Assembly: GCA_964059195.1 (NCBI GenBank)
Contig: CAXKWD010000007.1
Span: 56,023,620 to 56,087,619, forward strand
Reading direction: 5' to 3'
From: Ectobius pallidus
Lineage: Eukaryota > Arthropoda > Insecta > Blattodea > Ectobiidae
DNA length: 64,000 bases
Positions within the stretch are counted from its first letter, which is position 1, and each line of letters begins with the position of its first letter. The notes beneath the pieces were generated by a model. That model ran no database searches and had not been told where the DNA came from. It was given only the letters and a program-made list of their open reading frames with translations. Below are positions 56,589-64,000 of the stretch, piece by piece. The translations under genes and the position numbers were made by a program.

Positions 56589-59500
56589 CTGTAAATAAAA
56601 TATATATATAACATGAGATAGGGTGTCAAATTCCCACTTAAAGGTTCCGTAGAATGTAATTAATCTGAGTGAAGAATGGTTCATAGTAAAATTTTAATAG
56701 TAGCGACACATATGGTAGAAGTGCATTAAAGTTTATACTACCTAAGCTACATAATGGATATCCTGCACACTTTAGGTAGAAAATGTTCTACATAAAATAT
56801 AACCACCTCCACAATAATATTATCAATCTTGGTAACATGTATCCAACTAACAGTTAATCACATGGAATCCACTAACATGGAATCCACATTTTGAACTTCC
56901 ATTCCTTACAAGCATGGGCGTATGGTGGGGGAGGGTTGAGGGGGTTGAAACCCCTCCCAAAAAATCTGCTATTTTGAGGATTATAATATCATAGATTGAT
57001 AAATTTCATGACGAATCTATGAGGGTAATTAATGTATAGCAAATTTATAATGAGTGTCCACCTTATTCCCTGATATTACTTAAAATAGCTTAATAAATAT
57101 AGCGCATAGCTTAAAAGAGATCCATGTAACAATTTTATTTACAGTGTTCTTTTTACAGTATTGTGAAGTATTCATAGAATTCCCAATAAAATTATAGGCT
57201 GCTAATTGAGTCTGGAGTCAGACTCAAGAGTCTGTTCACTATGATAGGCCTATGTCCCTTACTTTATGCACCAAATGTCTTCATAAAATCACATGACAGC
57301 CTCTGCAATAAAAACAGTCGATATATATTGGTAGCTTCTCTGATGACTGCTATACATTTGTTATTAATTTGTTCAATAATAAAAAAAAAAATAAATAAAT
57401 AATAAAAAAACATTGGTTTGGTTATTTTATTATATTTCCTTACATAATACAGCATTATTGAAAACCTCTTGTAAATTTCAATTTCTCATTAATGATGCTA
57501 TACTCTCTTAATTTATTTAATAACAATGCACATATTTAATCTCAATGAGCAAATGATCTGAAATCACTTCTACTGTAGAGGAAAGCATAGAACTATTGTT
57601 ATTATTATTGTTATTTTTTACTGGTGGGTTTTTAATTATTTACTTCTTATAACAGTGACATGTTAATGATAAACAAAATTTCCTTTGGAATTTCTCATAA
57701 ATGATTTGATAACCTGGATATTTATGTGGTGTGATTGATTGGATCTCAGGAGTCTAATGGATATCAGCTTTCAATATGTAAAACCAAATTTTCTGAAATG
57801 GATTTAGCTCCAGAAAACAGCATGAGCAGTTAAACAAAATTACTAAGTCTCCTATCAACTTACCGATACAGAAACAACAGAATATAGATGTAATGATGCT
57901 TAGTGCTCTGCATAAAAAAAAATAAAATCAGGTAACTGATGTAACAAAGTAGCAAAATGCTTTTGTCGAATCAATTATAATTGCAATTATGATATCGATG
58001 GGTGATAGGCAAAACATCTTAACCGCCACTTTTTCTAAAATTGACTTTTTAACATGAATAGAAAGAGGCAACTGTGTTTTACGTCCTGGCAAAAGATCTT
58101 GCACGAACTCCTTCTGTGGCGGGAGAAAAATGCTGGTGTATTTTATCTTAAGAACCAAACAATTATTTTAATGCCCGGCAAAACAGCTTAACGAACGAGT
58201 TGTTCCCGCATTTTTATCGTAAGTGCCTGCCCAAAGTGGCGCATAAGATAAAATGTTTGGCTCTTAAGATAATTCTTTCGGGACTAATTCTGAACGTTGG
58301 CGCTTAAGATAATTTATTATTTTTATAATTAATGCTAATAGGGTGCTTAAAATCTCCTTGTTTCAGTCAAAATCAATCACATTAAGAATCAGTAATAATA
58401 CTATGTAGTAAATTAGAGTTATTTCTAATTATAACAATGTTGTTGCGCACATTGTAAATTAATACACTATTTTTAGTAACTAAAAAGTTGTATTGTGATC
58501 ATTAGTACACTATTAATAATATGTGTGTTATTCAGGTCTATATCAAACTGTTTTCTTTAGGTATCTGTCCATTTATTGTTTTAAATAGTCTAAAACCTTT
58601 CTTCTGAGAAGCTATCATAGTACTGTAGGATGTAATACAAACTATGCACTATAATCCACATTATTAAGTGCCAGTATGGTACTTTATGAGATTGTGTGAT
58701 GGACGGAAAAATGTCTCTACATCCGTCTGTGTGTCCATCCATGTGTCTGTATGCGTGATAACTCAAATACGCTTTATCGGATTTTAATGAAACTTGGTAT
58801 ACACGTTTATAATGTCCATGGGAAGAAGCCTATTGATATTGGACTAAATCGGTTGACCGGTACCGGAGAAAAACCCAATTTTGTGTCTAATTTAAAGGCG
58901 TGATAACTCAATTATGCTTTATCGGATTTCCATTAAACTCGATATACTCATTTATAAAGTCCATGGGAAGACATCTATTGAATTGGACAAAATCAGTTGA
59001 CCGGTACCGGAATAATGCCCAATTTAGTGATTTTTTTATGGTATTATATAACAAAATGCATGATACGCAAATGCGCTTTATCAAATTTTCATGAAACTTG
59101 GGATCCATGTTTGAAACGTCCATGGCAAGAAGCTTATTTATTTTGGAACAAATCGGTTGACTAGTACCAGAGTAACAACTAATTAAAGGTCACATGTTTT
59201 TTAAAATCATGTCTATACTACAATGCCACATTTTTAATCATTCAGGGCTTTGTCTGCAATGCAGTCAGATGTTTGTTTACTTCATTGATTTAGTTGAAAT
59301 TGAGTAATACATGTATACTGTTATATACAGAAAGTACATTACTGTGAAACAATTAGCAGAGTTCTTTTCCACTGATTTTTGTGACATTTTAAGAATTTCA
59401 AGTTCCAATACATTTAGCTTTGACAAACAACACTATTCCTTCACACATGTTTGTCAAACTAGACCGTCAAACTGGGTGAGTTGGCCGAATGGTAGCATCT

Positions 59501-60114
59501 TGGACTCGTATTCTGGAGGGCCTTTGTTCAAATCGCAGACCCGGACTATTTGACAAGGATTTTTTTTTTTATTTATTTTTTTTATATTTTTTTTATGTGA
59601 GTGCACGATTGTCAAGATATCACAAATTTGTAGTTCTGCTGATGCTGGACGATTTTAATCTGATTAAAAAACTTATTTTCTGCATATCGATGGGTGACAG
59701 GCAGAACATCTTAAGCGCCATTTACATTTTTTTTCAGGAGGAGCAAAAAACGGTTTACTTAATATTTATTAAGCCAAACTGAATACAATTTTGTCAGTAT
59801 GCAGCTGGGAGGAGCAGAGTTACATATACATCAGCGTTGTTTCTTGAAACTGATTATTACTTGCCGAAAAGGTTCTTAAGATGTTTTGCCGGTAACTAGA
59901 TTGTTGGTATAAGTTATCGTACAGTTACTTGAGATGTTCTGGCGGGCATAGTTTTCTTCAGGCTAGTACTTAAGATGTTCTGCTGGAGTACACTTAAGGG
60001 TATAATTTTCCTACTTAGTGAAATATTTACATGAGTTTCAATAGTCTGGGATGTTTGGTAAGGAATTTTAAGTTTCTGGTATAAAATAAGACGTATTAAC
60101 CCTTTTTAATGATA
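56589..60114 (-). other. DNAJC13 intron upstream of exon A (partial)
   Basis: No further exon was found. 56910-56975 has the GGCGTATGG...GAAACCCC type of sequence often at transposon ends, 57380-57415 is A-rich, and 58000-58330 and 59690-60000 carry a recurring CTTAAGATGTT motif. 58655-59695 is a repeat copy listed separately. The remainder is AT-rich with nothing recognised. Confidence 0.6.
58655..59695 (+). repeat. Dispersed repeat family R, copy 2
   Basis: Same architecture as 47065-47945: start ATTAAGTGCCAGTATGGTAC, three subunits (near 58757, 58905 and 59050), a tRNA-like segment (about 59475-59545, GAGTTGGCCGAATGGTAGCA), a T run and the tail ending TTTTCTGCATATC. The subunit number being three in both copies suggests that it is part of the family consensus. 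Confidence 0.75.
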
Positions 60115-60765
60115 TAACACTGCAAATACGTAGGATTGAATTACGGCGACTGCTGATTCTAGTATTAATAATGCGATTTGTGTACCAATAAGTAATCTTA
60201 GTAAGTTAATATTTAAGTTAGGGCCTGTATTTCCTAATAGTGTTAAAAGTAGGTGTCCAGCAATTATATTTGCTGCAAGACGTACTGCTAGAGTCCCTGG
60301 TCGGATTATATTTCTAATAGTTTCAATACATACTATGAATGGTATAAGAATTGGGGGTGTTCCCTGAGGAACTAAATGGGCAAATATATGTTGGGTATTA
60401 TTAATTCAACCGAAAATTATAAATCTTAATCAAAGAGGTAAGGCAAGAGTGAGTGTAAGAATTATATGTCTAGTACTAGTAAAGATGTATGGGAATAGAC
60501 CTAAGAAGTTGTTGAATATAATAATGGAAAATAAGGAAATAAAAATAAAAGAGGATCCTTTATTAATTTTTTTATTACCAATTAAAGTTTTGAATTCTAG
60601 GTGTAGATTTGTTAAGATTTTATTTCATAAGATGAAATGTCGAGATGGAATTAATCAGTATGTGGAAGGAATTAAAAGCAGACCTAGAAGAGTTCTTAAT
60701 CAATTAAGAGATAAATTATTTAATCTGGTCGATGGGTCAAAAACTGAGAATAAATTTCTTATCAT
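60106..60765 (-). pseudogene. ATP6: atp6, 3' end missing
   Basis: ATP synthase F0 subunit a, the proton channel of mitochondrial complex V. The ATG is at 60765 (start MMSNLFSVFDPST in the mitochondrial code), overlapping atp8 by 7 bp as usual in insects. The frame is open to the boundary near 60115, past the conserved [10 protein letters not shown] region; it then runs three codons into nuclear sequence to a TAA at 60106-60108. Only the last eight or so residues are replaced. Under the nuclear code TGA codons would stop it early. Confidence 0.9.
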
Positions 60766-60917
60766 TTTCAATTTATTGAGTTGATAAATATATTATTTGT
60801 GATATTTTGTGAGGGACATGGTAAATATGAATAATAATTTATAAAGTTGAATAATAAGAATGTGATTGAAAAGAAAAGGAATAAAGTGAGTCATCTAAGT
60901 GGTATTATTTGTGGAAT
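60759..60917 (-). pseudogene. ATP8: atp8, complete in mitochondrial code
   Basis: F0 subunit 8, 52 residues plus TAA. Start ATT at 60917; the protein begins IPQMMPLSW, the conserved start of insect ATP8 (usually MPQM). Three TGA codons are read as Trp, including those in the final NWKW. One membrane helix with a Phe/Leu-rich core. It overlaps atp6 in ATGATAA. Confidence 0.92.
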
Positions 60918-60918
60918 A

Positions 60919-60983
60919 GAAGAATATCTTTAAGGATAATTTTAGCTTGACAAGCTAATGTTATTAGATTTAACTAATTCCTC
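60919..60983 (-). tRNA. trnD: trnD (GTC), mitochondrial
   Basis: 65 nt; acceptor GAGGAAT pairs with ATTCTTC and the anticodon arm AGCTTGTCAAGCT shows GTC. It lies between trnK and atp8 as in other insects. Confidence 0.9.
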
Positions 60984-60984
60984 T

Positions 60985-61054
60985 CATCAGAAGTAGGTGC
61001 TATATTACTATATATTGGTTTAAGAGACCATTACTTGCTTTCAGTCATCTGATG
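60985..61054 (-). tRNA. trnK: trnK (CTT), mitochondrial
   Basis: 70 nt; acceptor CATCAGA pairs with TTCTGATG and the anticodon arm TGGTCTCTTAAACCA shows CTT. It lies directly after cox2. Confidence 0.92.
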
Positions 61055-61056
61055 AA

Positions 61057-61740
61057 TTATATTAATATTGAAATTCAATGGATAAATTTGTTTGTGGATA
61101 CTCTTTCAATTACAATAGGTATAAAACTATGGTTAGCCCCACAAATTTCTGAACATTGGCCATAAAATACTCCTGGCCGATTAATTAAGAAATTAGTTTG
61201 GTTTAGACGACCAGGAGTAGCATCTGCTTTTACTCCTAATCTTGGGATGGTTCAGGAGTGTAGGACATCTGCAGCTGCAATAATAATACGGATGAATGTA
61301 TTTATTGGTAATGTGGTTCGATTATCAACATCTAAAAGTCGAAAGTTGTTAATTAGTAATTCATCTTGTGGAATTATATATGAATCAAATTCTACTTTGA
61401 GAAAATCTGAATATTCATAACTTCAATATCATTGATGTCCAATAGTTTTTAGGGTTATAATTGGATTATTAACTTCATCTATTAAGTAAAGTAGTCGAAG
61501 AGAGGGGATTGCAATAAAAATTAAAATAATTGCGGGGGCAATAGTTCAAGCAATTTCAATTAATTGTCCTTCAAGTAGAAATCGATCAATATAATTATTG
61601 TTGAAAAGTATAATTATTATGTAGGATACAATTGCTAAAATTATGATAATAATTATTAGGGCATGATCATGAAAATAAATTAGTTGTTCTATAATTGGGG
61701 AAGCTCTATCTTGTAGATTTATATTAGCTCATGTTGTCAT
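61057..61740 (-). pseudogene. COX2: cox2, complete in mitochondrial code
   Basis: Cytochrome c oxidase subunit II, 227 residues plus TAA. ATG at 61740 (MTTWANMNLQDS, the usual insect start). It carries two N-terminal membrane helices and then the CuA domain; I checked all codons and found no TAA or TAG within. It is used in complex IV to accept electrons from cytochrome c. Several TGA codons prevent nuclear expression of this copy. Confidence 0.93.
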
Positions 61741-61747
61741 TGAATAT

Positions 61748-61811
61748 TCTAATAAAAGTTGAAACTTTATATTTGGGACTTAAATCCATTGCACTTCTCT
61801 GCCATATTAGA
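61748..61811 (-). tRNA. trnL2: trnL2 (TAA), mitochondrial
   Basis: 64 nt starting TCTAATATGGCAGA with matching TATTAGA at the 3' end and anticodon TAA. Position between cox1 and cox2 is the pancrustacean arrangement. Confidence 0.92.
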
Positions 61812-63346
<1,535 letters not shown>

Positions 63347-63347
63347 A

Positions 63348-63415
63348 AGTAGGGTGACTGAGATATTAAGGTGATAGATTGTAAATTTATTTAGGAGGTT
63401 TAAAACTCTCCTACT
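63348..63415 (+). tRNA. trnY: trnY (GTA), mitochondrial
   Basis: Acceptor AGTAGGG pairs with CCTACT; the anticodon arm ATAGATTGTAAATTTAT shows GTA. It is on the strand opposite to cox1, as expected. Confidence 0.88.
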
Positions 63416-63416
63416 A

Positions 63417-63481
63417 GGTCTTATATTCATGGAATGATAGTGGAATGCAATTCTACAGGAGTAAAATTATTACTAAGACTT
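63417..63481 (+). tRNA. trnC: trnC (GCA), mitochondrial
   Basis: Starts GGTCTTA and ends TAAGACT; the anticodon arm TGGAATGCAATTCTA shows GCA. It overlaps trnW by about 7 bp on the other strand, a standard insect feature. Confidence 0.9.
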
Positions 63482-63540
63482 AAAGAATGGTTCTTTATTT
63501 ATAGCTTTGAAGGATATCAGTTTATTTAACTTAAAGTCTT
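63475..63540 (-). tRNA. trnW: trnW (TCA), mitochondrial
   Basis: Starts AAGACTT and ends AAGTCTT on the minus strand; anticodon TCA, which reads both UGA and UGG in mitochondria. It lies between nad2 and trnC. Confidence 0.9.
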
Positions 63541-63547
63541 CAAACTA

Positions 63548-64000
63548 TTAATAAATGTTGATTAGAGAGGTGCATAAAGAAAGCCCAATCAGTGAAGTTG
63601 TTGAAACTAAGATTATTATGTAAATATGATTATATTCAGGATTAATCGTATTTCAATTACATTCTAAATTTAATATTAGTAGAGATGTATAAGAAATACG
63701 TAAATAGTAGTATAGTGTAATTAATGAGAAAGTAACTATTAAGATGATTAATGAATAATTTTCATTTAATGTTAAAGATTGAATAATAATTCATTTAGGG
63801 AGAAAGCCTAGGAAAGGAGGTAACCCACCAAGTGATAAAAGTGAAGAAAATATAAGAAATTTTATGATTGATTTATTTTTTATAATTGGTTGAATTTGAT
63901 TGATTGTGGAGATTTGAAATGGTTTAATGATTAAGATAATTGTATAGGTTAGTAGAATGTAAATTGAAAAATATAATCATCAATAATTATTTCCAATAGA
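63548..64000 (-). pseudogene. ND2: nad2, C-terminal part, runs off the window
   Basis: NADH dehydrogenase subunit 2 of complex I. The stop TAA is at 63550-63548 and the last residues read LVSTTSLIGLSLCTSLINIY. About 150 codons are open up to the window edge without an internal stop in the mitochondrial code; the start lies outside. Confidence 0.88.

Noticed and set aside
60449..60784. Plus-strand 111-codon frame in the mitochondrial segment
   Set aside because: It is the antisense of atp6; the real gene is on the minus strand and needs the mitochondrial code.

Overview
The window is nuclear DNA of an insect. Three exons of one host gene, DNAJC13/Rme-8 (endosomal J-domain co-chaperone), can be read on the minus strand at 56588-56466, 15377-15205 and 6722-6359, with correct splice sites and compatible phases. 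Nearly everything else is intron. The intron between the first two of these exons is about 41.1 kb, the next about 8.5 kb, and both are filled with transposable elements. Insect origin is supported by the TE families (BEL/Pao, Gypsy, Penelope, mariner, pogo/Tigger, PIF/Harbinger) and by a stretch of mitochondrial DNA in the ancestral insect gene order with a TTG-started cox1. A cockroach-like polyneopteran is plausible, but that is inference.

Layout. 176-5949: long inverted repeat whose spacer holds a broken gene of a repeat-associated family ending in a Cys-rich (CXC-like) segment; the left arm is interrupted by a THAP-encoding, TTAA-flanked (Kolobok-like) element. 6359-6722: DNAJC13 exon. 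7050-8023: LINE ORF1 remnant. 8152-8615: composite element with two opposed tRNA-like modules and a 10-bp target duplication. 9037-9682: mariner fold-back. 10758-13829: mariner-family element carrying a Harbinger-type element (11896-12839) and a TA-flanked MITE (12960-13515) in its broken transposase gene. 14795-15064: transposase N-terminal fragment. 15205-15377: DNAJC13 exon. 15881-16204: truncated RTE-like LINE.

19435-34919 is a 15.5-kb nest. A BEL/Pao element (BEL-1, plus strand, 1762-bp LTRs, five disabling lesions) has in its 3' LTR a complete second BEL/Pao element (BEL-2, minus strand, 182-bp LTRs that look identical, one uninterrupted 1740-codon polyprotein). 35977-37107 is an unclassified element with 55-bp inverted ends. 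39023-45340 is a broken Gypsy element on the minus strand. 49905-54780 is a 5'-truncated LINE inserted in a two-copy tandem repeat and itself split by a Penelope-like element (50243-51324) and a pogo/Tigger transposon (51623-54188). Two copies of a tRNA-like repeat family lie at about 47065 and 58655. 56466-56588: DNAJC13 exon.

From about 60115 to the window end the sequence is mitochondrial: atp6 (3' truncated), atp8, trnD, trnK, cox2, trnL2, cox1, trnY, trnC, trnW and part of nad2. Read with the invertebrate mitochondrial code it contains no lesion, so it is either a very recent nuclear insertion (NUMT) or an assembly join. No bacterial-style operons, CRISPR arrays or riboswitches are present. 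All calls are by reading; no database search was possible.
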